From: CAVUWL01 sp963787415
Lineage (GTDB): Bacteria > Actinomycetota > Thermoleophilia > Solirubrobacterales > 70-9
Length of the DNA: 64,000 bases
Direction of reading: 5' to 3'
Assembly (NCBI GenBank): GCA_963787415.1
Contig: CAWBCO010000001.1
Span: 1-64,000 of the forward strand
In this document: piece by piece, positions 52,547-62,185 of the stretch
Layout: each line of letters begins with the position of its first letter
How positions within the stretch are numbered: position 1 is the stretch's first letter
Notes under the pieces: model-generated
What the model was told of the DNA's origin: nothing
The model's database searches: none
Seen by the model: only the letters and a program-made list of their open reading frames with translations
Made by a program: the position numbers and the translations under genes

Positions 52547-52908
52547 GCTCGCTCGCCTGGATCGCAGTCGCTTTGCTCGGCGGCGCGGCTACGATCGCTC
52601 GCTTTTTGCTCGATGCTTCCCTGGGCGAGCGCCTCAGCGGCCCGTTCCCGAGCGGCACGCTCGCCGTGAACTTGAGCGGCGCTGTCGTCCTCGGACTGAT
52701 CTCCGGGGCGGCGCTTCACGGCACCGCGCTGACGATAGTCGCGGGCGGAGGACTGGGCTCCTACACGACCTTCTCGACCTGGATCTTTGAGTCCCATCGT
52801 CTCGGAGAGGCTGGACGCGCTGAGCTGCTCTGGGTCAACCTTGGCATTTCGCTGCTGGCAGGGCTGGCGGCGCTCACCTTCGGGCATTGGCTGGGGGGGG
52901 CGCTTTGA
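52543..52908 (+). CDS. crcB: CrcB fluoride channel subunit, second copy
   Basis: 121 aa. ATG 52543 lies inside the first crcB stop (ATGA). GGAATIARFLLD, PSGTLAVNLSGAVVLGLISG and GGGLGSYTTFSTWIFESHRL repeat the Fluc pattern; the conserved Asn and TTFS are kept. The pair is in the arrangement known for heteromeric Fluc channels, with the subunits probably inserting in opposite orientations. Confidence 0.94.
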   Translation: MSSLAWIAVALLGGAATIARFLLDASLGERLSGPFPSGTLAVNLSGAVVLGLISGAALHGTALTIVAGGGLGSYTTFSTWIFESHRLGEAGRAELLWVNLGISLLAGLAALTFGHWLGGAL

Positions 52909-53993
52909 GTCCGTCTCAAGCTCCCGATCGGGATCGGGCGCTAAAGCTCACCTTCTACTTCGGCGAGCACGATCGCCATCGAGGCCGCTACCTCTCCGAG
53001 GCAATCCTCGGCCTCTTTGAGCGCTACCAGTTGGCGGTCAGCGTTTTGCTGCGTGGCGCTGAGGGGTTCGGGGCCGCTCAGCGCTTGCAGACCGACCGCC
53101 TGCTTTCGCTCTCAGAGGACCTGCCGCTGGTTGCTGTCGCTGTCGATCGAGCTGAGCGGATCAACTCCGCCGCCGCCGAGCTGGCGCGGATTGCCGGGGA
53201 CGGGCTCCTCACCCTGGAGCGTGCTCGCTTCGCCTTCGATCACCAAGATCAGCCGGGGGACGAGGAGGAGGTGAAACTCACCGTTTACAGCGGAAGGGGC
53301 GAACGCCGGGGCGGCGCCCCGACCCATCGCAGAGTGGTCGAGGCGCTGCACCGCCACGGCGTCGCCGGAGCCACCGTCTTACTCGGCGTCGACGGCACCT
53401 TGGGCGCTCGGCGCACCCGGGCTCGATTTTTTGCCGCCAACGCAAGCGTGCCGGCGATGACGATTGCGGTTGGGGAGCGGGGAAAGATCGGCGCCGCCCT
53501 CGCCGATCTGCGCGGCTTGCTCGAGCACCACGTGGGCACCCTGGAGGCAGTCCGCGTCTGCAGGCGCGATGGCCGCGCGCTTGCTCGACCTGTCACGCTC
53601 CCCGATCTCGAGCCCTCGGGGCTCGGGATCTGGACAAAGCTGATGGTCTATTGCTCAGAGCGCTCTGAGCACGAGGGTCACGCTCTTTACCTGGAGCTGA
53701 TTAGGCGGCTGCGCGCTGAAGGTGGTGCAGGTGCGACCGCATTGCGCGGTGTCTGGGGCTATCACGGTGAGCATGATCCACACGGGGATCGCCTCCTGGC
53801 GCTTCGTCGCCAGGTACCGATCGTCACCGTAATCGTCGATAAACCCTCTCGTTGTGAGCGTTGGTTTGAGATCGCGGCTGAGCTGACCGCGGAGACCGGT
53901 CTGTTGACCAGCGAGACCGTGCCGGCGCTTCGGATCAGTGGTCCCGCCGGTCACCTTGAGGGGGGGCTGCGTCTCGCCAATCCCTCGCCATAG
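52905..53993 (+). CDS. Triple DUF190 (PII-like) domain protein
   Basis: About 362 aa. A TTG at 52905 overlaps the second crcB stop; the frame is open from 52887. Three consecutive DUF190 domains: KLTFYFGEHDRHRGRYLSEA (about 10-100), KLTVYSGRGERRGGAPTHRR (about 118-215) and KLMVYCSERSEHEGHALYLE (about 240-345). Each has the alpha/beta PII fold, including the AGATVLLGVDG / AGATALRGVWG segment. DUF190 genes are known companions of crcB. Three fused copies could form a pseudotrimer in one chain, since PII proteins are trimers. Ligand unknown. Confidence 0.88.
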   Translation: MSPSQAPDRDRALKLTFYFGEHDRHRGRYLSEAILGLFERYQLAVSVLLRGAEGFGAAQRLQTDRLLSLSEDLPLVAVAVDRAERINSAAAELARIAGDGLLTLERARFAFDHQDQPGDEEEVKLTVYSGRGERRGGAPTHRRVVEALHRHGVAGATVLLGVDGTLGARRTRARFFAANASVPAMTIAVGERGKIGAALADLRGLLEHHVGTLEAVRVCRRDGRALARPVTLPDLEPSGLGIWTKLMVYCSERSEHEGHALYLELIRRLRAEGGAGATALRGVWGYHGEHDPHGDRLLALRRQVPIVTVIVDKPSRCERWFEIAAELTAETGLLTSETVPALRISGPAGHLEGGLRLANPSP

Positions 53994-54049
53994 CTGGTCT
54001 TTATCGGTCGGCTGCGCCGTCCGCCGCTGTCTTTACTTTGGATCGGGAG

Positions 54050-55039
54050 ATGACCCAGCAGGCGCTCACCGACACATCGGCTCCCGCCAGAGTGACGCTG
54101 CGTGAGTTAGAGGACGGTCAGCGGGTCGAGGGCGTATTCGCAGTGCGCGAGCGCGAGCTGAGGCGCAAGCGCAATGGCGATCCCTGGCTGAGGCTGGTGC
54201 TCGGCGATGCCAGTGGTGCGGTTGAGGCGATCTCCTGGGAGGACGCCGAGGCGCGCCACGCGCTGGGCGGACCGGCCGTCTTCGTGATCGGGGTGTTCAA
54301 GGTCAGCGACCGCTGGGGTTCGAAGATAAAGATCTCTGAGATGCGTGAGGCCGCAGCGCAGGAGTACCGGGCCTCTGACCTGATGGCCGGCTCTGTGGTC
54401 TCATTTTCCCGACTTGAGAGCGATCTGCGTGCCCTGCTGGGAACCGTCCAAGACCCCCAGCTTCGGGAGCTACTTGAGCGCTTCTTTGGCGAGCACTCGA
54501 CGATCTGGGCGCGCTTTCGAGATGCGCCGGCGGCAAAGGTCTACCACCAGGCCTACCGCCATGGCTTGCTTGAGCACACCCTCTCGGTGGCGCAGGCGGT
54601 CAGCGCGGCGGCCGCGTTTTTTCCGGGCATTGATCGCGACGTCGCACTGAGCGGCGCTCTGCTGCACGATCTTGGCAAGACCGTCGCCTACAACGATGAC
54701 CCCATGGCCATCGATCTCACCGATGCCGGGCGCCTGCAGGGCGAGATCCCACTCGGGTATTACCTCGTGCGGCGCGAGATCGAGGAAATCGCGGGCTTTG
54801 ACCCCTCCCTGGCCCAGGCCGTCCTCCACATCATCCTCAGCCACCATGGCTCATTGGAGCACGGCTCGCCGGTCCTGCCCGCAACTAGGGAGGCCGTGCT
54901 CGTTCACATGATCGACAACCTTGGCGGACGACTAGGCAGCTTTGACCGACTAGAGCGCGAGCTGCCCGAGGGCGAGTCTTGGTCACGCTTTGATCGCGCT
55001 CTTGCTGGCTCCGCCTACTTTGGCCAGCGGGCTGCCTGA
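54050..55039 (+). CDS. OB-fold/HD-domain 3'-5' exonuclease, YhaM-like
   Basis: 329 aa from ATG 54050. An OB nucleic-acid-binding domain (about 15-95, VFAVRERELRRKRNGDPWLR, VEAISWEDAEARH) is followed by an HD phosphohydrolase-like domain, YHQAYRHGLLEHTLSVAQAV (first His), then GALLHDLGKTVAYND (HD pair) and ILSHHGSLEHGSPVLPATRE. The order matches YhaM/CBF1-type exoribonucleases. It is not obviously linked to the fluoride genes. Confidence 0.85.
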   Translation: MTQQALTDTSAPARVTLRELEDGQRVEGVFAVRERELRRKRNGDPWLRLVLGDASGAVEAISWEDAEARHALGGPAVFVIGVFKVSDRWGSKIKISEMREAAAQEYRASDLMAGSVVSFSRLESDLRALLGTVQDPQLRELLERFFGEHSTIWARFRDAPAAKVYHQAYRHGLLEHTLSVAQAVSAAAAFFPGIDRDVALSGALLHDLGKTVAYNDDPMAIDLTDAGRLQGEIPLGYYLVRREIEEIAGFDPSLAQAVLHIILSHHGSLEHGSPVLPATREAVLVHMIDNLGGRLGSFDRLERELPEGESWSRFDRALAGSAYFGQRAA

Positions 55040-55060
55040 GGCGCCGGCGGAGATTCAATA

Positions 55061-55411
55061 CTAAAGGCGCTGCGTGCAGCGCCGGATCTCCCCGGCATTT
55101 CCTTCGGCGCGCTGCACGCACTCCAGCAGCCTGTGCTTGGCGTCTTTGCCGTGCTCTGGCGCGTTGAGAGCCTGCTCCACCTGGCGCTGGACACCGCTGC
55201 TGAGACTTTCGAAGGTTTTCTCGATGCCGCCCAAGCCGACCCCTCCCAGTGAGCGCTGCAGGGTCTGATCGCCGGTCTTGATCGCATTATCGGTCCTCTT
55301 CAGCACCGGCTTGATGAGCAGCAGGTAGAGGAGGGCGAGTATCCCTAGAAGCACCGCAAGCTTGATCAGCGCGGAGCGAAGGCTCGCGAAGAGAATGCGC
55401 AGGAGGGCCAC
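55061..55411 (-). CDS. Small membrane-anchored hypothetical protein
   Basis: 116 aa. N-terminal transmembrane helix (LIKLAVLLGILALLYLLLIK) followed by a charged, helical region (KTGDQTLQRSLGGVGLGGIE, then SSGVQRQVEQALNAPE) and two cysteines near the C-terminus (LLECVQRAEG, RRCTQRL). Unrecognised. It is divergent from the pafBC gene, with 29 bp between starts. Confidence 0.65.
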   Translation of the reverse strand: MALLRILFASLRSALIKLAVLLGILALLYLLLIKPVLKRTDNAIKTGDQTLQRSLGGVGLGGIEKTFESLSSGVQRQVEQALNAPEHGKDAKHRLLECVQRAEGNAGEIRRCTQRL

Positions 55412-55440
55412 CGGACGGGTTGCACACTATCCTGCCAACC

Positions 55441-57492
55441 GTGGCGAAGGACACCGAGAAGCTGATCCGCCAGCTCTCGCTGATCTCGTTCCTGATGGCA
55501 CAGGGAAGGCCGGTCTCGGCCTTAGAGATCAAGCGCGAGGTGGAGGGCTATAGCGATATGAACGACGACGCCTTTGCGCGCCGCTTCTATGCCGATCGAG
55601 CGGAGCTTGAGAGCCTCGGCATCCAACTCGGAGTCGAGAAGCCCGGAGAGGGGTTCTTTGAGGCGGAGCTTTACTCGCTGCCTCCGGAGAACTTCTACCT
55701 CGATGCAATCGAGTTCTCCGACGATGAGCTGGCCGCGTTGAGCACCGCCTTGCTCCTCCTAACCGATGGCGGTTTCGCCTACGCCGAGCCGCTGCGACTC
55801 GCCCTCCAACAGGTCGCCTGGGGGCACCCCAACCCGCTCAACGAAGGTGAGCGGGCTCCGGTCGAGATGGCGATGACCGCCTCGGCTGGGGGCCGCGACC
55901 TCTCCCAGCGTCTCTCCAAGATCGAGACCGCGATCTCGCGTCGCAAGACGATCGAGTTCACCTACTACACGATGGAGCGCGGTGAGACCGCCAAGCGCAA
56001 GGTCGACCCCTTTCACCTGGTCTTCCGCGGCGGCCAGTTTTACCTGATCGGACACGCCCACGAGCGCGATGCGGTGCGGGTCTTTCGCCTCTCCCGGATT
56101 CAGGGAAAGGTTGGATATGCCTCAAAGGCTGAGCATGACTTCTCTCCCCCGGAGGACTTCGACCGTCGTGACTATGGAGGGCGCGCCGACTGGCAGCTGG
56201 GTGAGATCCAGGGCCGGGCGACGATCTTTGTCCGCGATCGCATCTCATGGCTGATCGAGCGCGATTTCGGCAGCTACGGCGAGTTGCGCTCGGTCGCCAA
56301 GAGCGACGGAATCAGCGGCAAGGGCTCAATCTTTGAGACCGATTACGCATCCGAGCGGGAGCTGATCGCCTGGGTGCTGCGCTGGCGCCAGAATGCTCAG
56401 GTACTTGCACCCCAGCAGCTGCGCGACGAGGTGGACAAGCGTCTCTCGCTCCTGCACGAGCGCCATCAAAACGGCTTTGAACCAGCCGAGATCGTCGAGC
56501 GGCCGCTGCGCGAGGCGCCCCGGCGGGGGCGCTCAAACGGACGCGGAGAGGCGGCGATTCGCCCCGAGCGCTTCGCCCGCTTGGTAACGCTCGCCGGGAT
56601 GTTGATCGAAGCGGCGAAGAAGGGGGAGCGACTGCAGGTCGCCGACCTACGCCGCCGCTTGGAACTGACCGCCGAGGAGCTGCGTGAGGACATCGAGCTG
56701 CTCAACGTGGTCAATTTCGGCGGCGGAACCTACGTCCTTTATGCCGAAATCAAGGGTGATGAGATTGAGGTCGACTCCCAGCCCTACGGCGAGAACTTCG
56801 CGCGTCCGGCCCGGCTCCTGCCGCTGGAGGCCAAGGCATTGATCGCGGCAATAGATCTCTTTGGCGATCACCTGCCCCAGGGTGGCCTGCAGAGTGCGCG
56901 CGGGAAAATCGTCGCCGCACTCGGCCACGACCCCTCCGAGGAGGGCCTTGAGATTGCCTCCGGAGGTGGGGGAGACGCCGAGGTGGCGCGCCTGGTGAAT
57001 GAGGCGATTGCCGCCCACCGCGTCCTTGACCTCAAGTACTACAAGGAAAATGAGGACCAGTTCACCGATCGTTCGGTTGAGCCCTACCGACTGGAGAACG
57101 GCCGGGAGGGATGGTACGTGGAGTGTTTCGATCTGACCAAAGCCGGCGTCCGACACTTCAAGCTCGATCGGATTAAGGAGGCTTCGCTCTCAGGGCGTGG
57201 CTTTGAGCCGCGCCCTGAGGTGGAGGAGCTGGCCGGAGTCGAGGGTTGGATGACCCACGGCGAGGTGCCAACCGCCCATGTGGCCCGCGTCTGGGTATCT
57301 CCCGAGCGGGCGCGCTGGCTGCGGGAGGAGCGCACCGTAATTGAGGAGCTTGCCGACGGAGCGGTTGTGGTCGAGCTTCCCTACGCCGGGACCTCCTGGC
57401 TGGTGCGCGAGATCCTCCGTGGCGCGGGCGATCTAGTCGTCCTCGAGCCCGCCGATGCTCGCGAGGCGATCGCCAAAGAGGTCGCCGGCTGA
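55441..57492 (+). CDS. pafBC: PafB-PafC fusion transcriptional regulator (two WYL domains)
   Basis: 683 aa from GTG 55441. Each half has an N-terminal winged helix (for example LISFLMAQGRPVSALEIKRE; LVTLAGMLIEAAKKGERLQV) and a WYL domain (KTIEFTYYTMERGETAKRKV then RGGQFYLIGHAHERDAVRVF; RVLDLKYYKENEDQFTDRSV). In most actinobacteria PafB and PafC are separate and act as a heterodimer controlling the RecA-independent DNA-damage response. Here they are fused, as in some other lineages. No proteasome gene is adjacent. Confidence 0.92.
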   Translation: MAKDTEKLIRQLSLISFLMAQGRPVSALEIKREVEGYSDMNDDAFARRFYADRAELESLGIQLGVEKPGEGFFEAELYSLPPENFYLDAIEFSDDELAALSTALLLLTDGGFAYAEPLRLALQQVAWGHPNPLNEGERAPVEMAMTASAGGRDLSQRLSKIETAISRRKTIEFTYYTMERGETAKRKVDPFHLVFRGGQFYLIGHAHERDAVRVFRLSRIQGKVGYASKAEHDFSPPEDFDRRDYGGRADWQLGEIQGRATIFVRDRISWLIERDFGSYGELRSVAKSDGISGKGSIFETDYASERELIAWVLRWRQNAQVLAPQQLRDEVDKRLSLLHERHQNGFEPAEIVERPLREAPRRGRSNGRGEAAIRPERFARLVTLAGMLIEAAKKGERLQVADLRRRLELTAEELREDIELLNVVNFGGGTYVLYAEIKGDEIEVDSQPYGENFARPARLLPLEAKALIAAIDLFGDHLPQGGLQSARGKIVAALGHDPSEEGLEIASGGGGDAEVARLVNEAIAAHRVLDLKYYKENEDQFTDRSVEPYRLENGREGWYVECFDLTKAGVRHFKLDRIKEASLSGRGFEPRPEVEELAGVEGWMTHGEVPTAHVARVWVSPERARWLREERTVIEELADGAVVVELPYAGTSWLVREILRGAGDLVVLEPADAREAIAKEVAG

Positions 57493-57524
57493 ACCTGGAC
57501 GCCGACCCTCGGCTCAAACCTCCG

Positions 57525-58244
57525 GTGCCGGCCCCTGGCCATCCGGAGATCCTACGCATCCTCGCGCCCAACCCAGGGTCGATGACCGGGGAGGGGACGA
57601 ATACCTACGTGTATGGCGAAGGGCCGTGCACGGTGATTGACCCTGGACCAGATGACGCTGGGCACCTCGAGCAGATCCGTGCCGTCGCGGCGCAGCGAGG
57701 CGGCCTCGGCGGGGTTTTGCTCACCCACCGCCACGACGACCATGCCGGCGGGGGTGATCGACTCGGGGTGAAGGCGGTGCTGGGCGCCGATGGCGAGGAG
57801 TTCTCGGGTCTGCGCGCCCTCTCGACGCCAGGTCACGCCGCTGAACATGACTGTTACCTGAGCGCCGATGGAGTCTGCTTCAGCGGGGATCTGGTCCTCG
57901 GCCAGGGCTCGACCTTCGTTCCTCCTGATGGTGGTTCGCTGGCCGCCTACATGGATTCATTGAAGCTGCTTCAAGCCGAGCCGATCGAGTTGATCTGTCC
58001 CGGGCACGGACCCTGGATAACCGATCCCGCGGCAAAGCTCGCCGAGTACGTCGAGCATCGCGAGATGCGTGAGAGAGGTCTCCTCGAGGCCCTCGAGCGC
58101 GGCGAGCGCTCCAGGGCCACCCTGCTTGGCGAGGTCTGGAACGACGTTCCGGAGCAACTTCGCCCTGCTGCGGCCCTGGTGATGGAGGCGCACCTTCAAA
58201 AGCTCGAGGCGGAAGGGCGCTTGCCTGGCCGGCTGGCCAACTGA
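57525..58244 (+). CDS. MBL-fold metallo-hydrolase (LACTB2-like)
   Basis: 239 aa from a GTG; the frame may begin earlier near the pafBC stop. The zinc motif is LTHRHDDHAGG (HxHxDH), then STPGHAAEHDCYLS and CFSGDLVLGQG with the bridging Asp, and CPGHGPWITDP with the last His. The C-terminal helix region (YVEHREMRERGLLEALERG) is typical of the LACTB2/endoribonuclease-like subgroup. The substrate is unknown, possibly RNA or a thioester. Confidence 0.88.
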   Translation: MPAPGHPEILRILAPNPGSMTGEGTNTYVYGEGPCTVIDPGPDDAGHLEQIRAVAAQRGGLGGVLLTHRHDDHAGGGDRLGVKAVLGADGEEFSGLRALSTPGHAAEHDCYLSADGVCFSGDLVLGQGSTFVPPDGGSLAAYMDSLKLLQAEPIELICPGHGPWITDPAAKLAEYVEHREMRERGLLEALERGERSRATLLGEVWNDVPEQLRPAAALVMEAHLQKLEAEGRLPGRLAN

Positions 58245-58255
58245 TACACAGTGGC

Positions 58256-60646
58256 ATGGGTGAATTGAGCAAGCGAGGGCCGTTGGGGGCGGGACTCTTG
58301 CTCGCCACCGCGGGCGCCGGACTGGCGGGTGCTGGAGCCGCAGCGGCCTGGTACTGGCTGTTTCGTCGACCGCTGCCCAAGCAGGAGGGAAGGATTGAGC
58401 TGGGCGGACTCAAGGCTGCGGCGTTGGTGCGACGCGATCGCTGGGGAGTTCCTCATGTGGAGGCCAGGGAGCACTCCGATCTCTGGTTCGCGCAGGGCTT
58501 CTGTCACGGTCAGGATCGGCTCTGGCAGATGGACTTCTACCGCCGTGTGGTCAGCGGCAGGGTTTCGGAGTTTGCCGGCGCGGACGGTCTGGCGGTGGAT
58601 CGGTTGATGCGCACGCTTGGAATTTGCGCCGCCGCCGAGCGCGAGGCTGCGGCCCTTGACCCCGATGTCGCCGCTGTGCTGACGCGCTTTTGTGAGGGTG
58701 TAAACGCGGCAGCCGAGAGCGCCACGGCGCTGCCATTTGAGATGCAGTTGCTGCGTCTTGAGTTTCAGCCCTGGCGCCCGGTGGACATCCTCAGCCTCGG
58801 CAAGCTGCTCGCCTTCGGCCTCTCAACCAACTGGGAGCGAGAGCTGCTTCGCTCCGATATGGCGCGGGCCCTGGGCACCGAGCTGGCAACCCGGCTTGAC
58901 CCGACTTACCCGGCCAACAACCCGCTGGTTACCCAGGAGCCGTGGTCTGGCGCCGGGATCGACGTCGCCGAGCAGATCGATGCGATTCGGCGCTCGATCG
59001 GGCTCGCGGCGGAGGCCAGCGGCTCCAACAATTGGGCCGTTTCGGGGGTTCTGAGCGCGACCGGTGAGCCGCTGATCGCCGGCGATCCCCACCTGCCGCC
59101 GAGCATGCCCGGGATCTGGTACCAGATCGGCCTCAGGGTTGGCGAGCGTTTCGTCCGCGGCGTCTCGCTGCCCGGTCTTCCCGGCCACTACATGGGACAA
59201 AACAATGATGTCTGTTGGACCTTCACCAACGCGATGGCTGACGTCCAGGACCTCTTCATCGAGAAGATTGAGGGCGAGCACTACCTCTTTGAGGGAGAGT
59301 GGCGGGCGCTTGAGATCGTGCGGGAGGAGATCGCGGTTAAGGGTCGCGATTGGCCTGAGGTACTCGAGGTGCGAAAGACCCACCATGGGCCGATCGTCAA
59401 TGCGGCGCTTGGGGCTGATGGCGCCGAGCCCTTGGCGCTTCGCTGGCTCACCCTCGATGCCCCCACGGCCTTCGCAGGGATCTATGAGCTCGATCAGATC
59501 GATTGCGGAGCAGAGCTGGTCCGCCGACTGGCCGGCCACACCTCGCCCGCCTCCAATCTGATCTGGGCCGATCGCCACGGCTCGATCGGCTACAAGCTGA
59601 TCGGCCGCCTGCCACTGCGCCGCGGCGGCTGCCCCGACCTTCCAAAGCCGGGTTGGACTGGCGAGTATGAGTGGGAGGGGACGGTCCCCTATGAGGAGAT
59701 GCCAGAGGTGGTAAATCCGAAGAGCGGCTTCCTGATCAGCGCCAATAACCGGGTGGTCGGAGATTCATACCCCCACCACATAACCAGCGACTGGCTCGAT
59801 GGCTTTCGGGCGGCGCGGATCCAGCAGCTGCTGGAGGAGAGCGAGGAGCACGATCTCGAGGACTTCGAGCGGATGCAATCCGACGTCCTCTCGATTCCGG
59901 GCCTTGAGGCCGCGCGGCGGCTGGGGCGCCTCAGTCCCACCACCCAGCGTGAGTCCGCCGCGATCGAGCGCCTGCGCAGCTGGGACGGCCGACTCGAACC
60001 GGATTCCATCGCGGCCACGATCTATCAGGCATTTCTGCTGCGCCTGGGCCGCGAGGTGGCGCGGGCGGTGATCGGTGACCGCGATCTCTGTGAGCGCTGG
60101 CTGGATCGCGCCGACAATGGCTTCATTGCCCACGTCACCTCGCCCTGGCGATGGCACTCCCACCTGATGGCGCTTTGGGAGGAGGCCGATAAGGAGTTGA
60201 TCGGGCGCCCCTGGGATGAGCTGGTGCTCGAAACCCTGGGCGGTGCGCTCGATGAGCTCAGCGATCGATTCGGCCCCGACCCGGAGGGGTGGCGCTGGGG
60301 TCGGGTCCACGAGCTGGAGTTCCCCCATCCGCTCGGCCAGGCAAACCCGCTCTTTCGCCGCCTTCTGAATCGTCGCTTGCGGACCGGGGGAGCACAAGAG
60401 ACGGTGAGCCAGATTGCCTATGACCCCAACGATCCTTATCGGGCTGTCTGGGCACCGAGCTGGCGGATGGTCGCCGATCCGAGCTCCCCCGAGCGCTCGC
60501 GCTGGCAGATGTTTACCGGCCAATCCGGGCACCCCGCAAGTCCCCATTACGATGACCTGCAGCCCGACTGGCTTGCCGGGCGGACACAGCCGATGGCCGG
60601 CGAGGGGCCATGGCGCGATCTGGAGCTGGTGCCAGGGGCGGCCTGA
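58256..60646 (+). CDS. Penicillin acylase family protein (Ntn hydrolase)
   Basis: 796 aa. An N-terminal hydrophobic anchor (GAGLLLATAGAGLAGAGAAA) is followed by the alpha-chain region DRWGVPHVEAREHSDLWFAQ and GFCHGQDRLWQMDFYRR. The processing site and nucleophile are in EASGSNNWAVSGV, with Ser257 becoming the N-terminus of the beta chain. Downstream, GDPHLPPSMPGIWYQIGLR and GLPGHYMGQNNDVCWTFTNA complete the pattern. It is probably exported and cleaved autocatalytically; the natural substrate could be an acyl-homoserine lactone or another amide. Confidence 0.93.
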   Translation: MGELSKRGPLGAGLLLATAGAGLAGAGAAAAWYWLFRRPLPKQEGRIELGGLKAAALVRRDRWGVPHVEAREHSDLWFAQGFCHGQDRLWQMDFYRRVVSGRVSEFAGADGLAVDRLMRTLGICAAAEREAAALDPDVAAVLTRFCEGVNAAAESATALPFEMQLLRLEFQPWRPVDILSLGKLLAFGLSTNWERELLRSDMARALGTELATRLDPTYPANNPLVTQEPWSGAGIDVAEQIDAIRRSIGLAAEASGSNNWAVSGVLSATGEPLIAGDPHLPPSMPGIWYQIGLRVGERFVRGVSLPGLPGHYMGQNNDVCWTFTNAMADVQDLFIEKIEGEHYLFEGEWRALEIVREEIAVKGRDWPEVLEVRKTHHGPIVNAALGADGAEPLALRWLTLDAPTAFAGIYELDQIDCGAELVRRLAGHTSPASNLIWADRHGSIGYKLIGRLPLRRGGCPDLPKPGWTGEYEWEGTVPYEEMPEVVNPKSGFLISANNRVVGDSYPHHITSDWLDGFRAARIQQLLEESEEHDLEDFERMQSDVLSIPGLEAARRLGRLSPTTQRESAAIERLRSWDGRLEPDSIAATIYQAFLLRLGREVARAVIGDRDLCERWLDRADNGFIAHVTSPWRWHSHLMALWEEADKELIGRPWDELVLETLGGALDELSDRFGPDPEGWRWGRVHELEFPHPLGQANPLFRRLLNRRLRTGGAQETVSQIAYDPNDPYRAVWAPSWRMVADPSSPERSRWQMFTGQSGHPASPHYDDLQPDWLAGRTQPMAGEGPWRDLELVPGAA

Positions 60647-60715
60647 ACGACCTATCCCGCCGCGACCGAAATGCTGCGAAGCGCTACTTGTGTGAGAACA
60701 ATGGTTTGCATGCCT

Positions 60716-62185
60716 ATGGCCGAACGCGCCCGAGCACTCGCGCGCGCTCGCAAGCTGGCGATCGGCGCCCTTGCGGCATTTGCCCTCGCGGCGGGCGGGC
60801 CGCTAGTCGCCAGTCCCTCCACGGCGTCGGCTCGAGTCCCCGTCACGGTGATCCACTTTGAGGGTCGCCAGGTTCGCGCCCCCAGCGCCTGGCCCGTTTA
60901 CCACTTGGCTGCGCACCCGGGGATGTGCGTACGACTCGATCGACCCGCCGTCTACCTGGGGACGCCCGCCGCTACCGAGCGCTGCCCCGCCAACGCAATC
61001 GGGCGCAGGCGGGCGATTCTCCTCGATCCCCAAGGCAAAGTGACGGCGCGCGGTTCCTCGGCGCTCGCAGCGAGCGCCCGGGCGCTGCCGAGCGCCTCCA
61101 CCGCGGGCGAGGCGTTCATCGGCCAAGGCTTTGACGCCTGCTCAACGCCCTCCTCGCGGACGATGTCGGCCTGGTCTTCCTCGCCCTACAGAGCACTTGG
61201 GGTATATATCGGTGGCATAAATCGGGCCTGCACCCAGCCCAATCTCACCCCCGAGTGGGTAAGCACCGAGCTGACTGCGGGCTGGCACCCGATCCCACTC
61301 TACGTCGGCCTGCAGGCCCCCACCAGCAGCTGCGGGGGCTGCGCCAAGCTCAGCTCCAACCAGGCCAGTGCGCAGGGGACCGCGGCTGCCGATAACGCAG
61401 CCGAAGAAGCGGTAAAGGTTGGGATTGGGCCCGGGAGCCCGATCTATTTCGACATGGAGGCCTACACCCCGGGTTCAGCTGCCAGTAGGGCCACCCTCAC
61501 CTTCCTCTCCGCCTGGACGCAGCGGCTGCACGTTCTTGGCTACCTCTCCGGCGTCTACAGCAGCAGCGCCTCTGGAATCGCCGATCTGGCCAGCGAAATT
61601 GGGACCGGTTATCTGGAGCCCAACGACCTCTGGACCGCTAACTGGAACGGTGAGGCAAACACGGCTGACCCCTATCTCTCGGCCAGTTCCTGGGCTGCTC
61701 ACCAGAGGATCCACCAATACCGCGGTGCCAACAACGAGACCTACGGTCGGGTGACGATCAATCTCGACAATGACTATGTCGAAGGGGCCACGGTCGGCGC
61801 CGCCTCAACTCCCGCGCCGAGCACGCCAACGGTGGCGATCTCAAGCGTCGAAACGATCGGAGCAGCGGTGAGCGTCGGAGTTCTGTGCGCGAGGCCGGCG
61901 GGTGAAACGTGCCCTGGGCAGATCGTGATGCGCTCAAACGTACGCGTCGCTGTCGGCGGCAGGGGCCTGGGATCGAAGCTGGTCGCGGTTGCAATCGCCC
62001 AGCGCGGTTTCCGGCTGAGCGGTGGCCGCTCCCATACCTTCAGGGTCGTGCTCAATTCACGTGGGCGGCCGCTGCTGCGAAAGACCGGGACGCTGCAAAC
62101 CCGTTTGGTGGTTGCGATTCCCGGCTCGCGTGCGAGCCAGGCGGTCGAGCTGACGCGGGGCACCAGTGGCTCGGGCGGTCTCTAG
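60716..62185 (+). CDS. Secreted DUF1906 (glycoside hydrolase-like) protein
   Basis: About 489 aa; in-frame ATGs at 60671, 60701 and 60710 are alternatives. Signal peptide (LAIGALAAFALAAGGPLVAS). The DUF1906 domain (about 115-365) shows GEAFIGQGFDACSTPSSRTM, RALGVYIGGINRAC, GWHPIPLYVGLQAPTSSCGG, SPIYFDMEAYTP and HQRIHQYRGANNETYGRVTI. This TIM-barrel family (Rv2525c-like) is thought to act on the cell wall or its glycans. The C-terminal part is a beta-rich domain of unknown role. Confidence 0.88.
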   Translation: MAERARALARARKLAIGALAAFALAAGGPLVASPSTASARVPVTVIHFEGRQVRAPSAWPVYHLAAHPGMCVRLDRPAVYLGTPAATERCPANAIGRRRAILLDPQGKVTARGSSALAASARALPSASTAGEAFIGQGFDACSTPSSRTMSAWSSSPYRALGVYIGGINRACTQPNLTPEWVSTELTAGWHPIPLYVGLQAPTSSCGGCAKLSSNQASAQGTAAADNAAEEAVKVGIGPGSPIYFDMEAYTPGSAASRATLTFLSAWTQRLHVLGYLSGVYSSSASGIADLASEIGTGYLEPNDLWTANWNGEANTADPYLSASSWAAHQRIHQYRGANNETYGRVTINLDNDYVEGATVGAASTPAPSTPTVAISSVETIGAAVSVGVLCARPAGETCPGQIVMRSNVRVAVGGRGLGSKLVAVAIAQRGFRLSGGRSHTFRVVLNSRGRPLLRKTGTLQTRLVVAIPGSRASQAVELTRGTSGSGGL

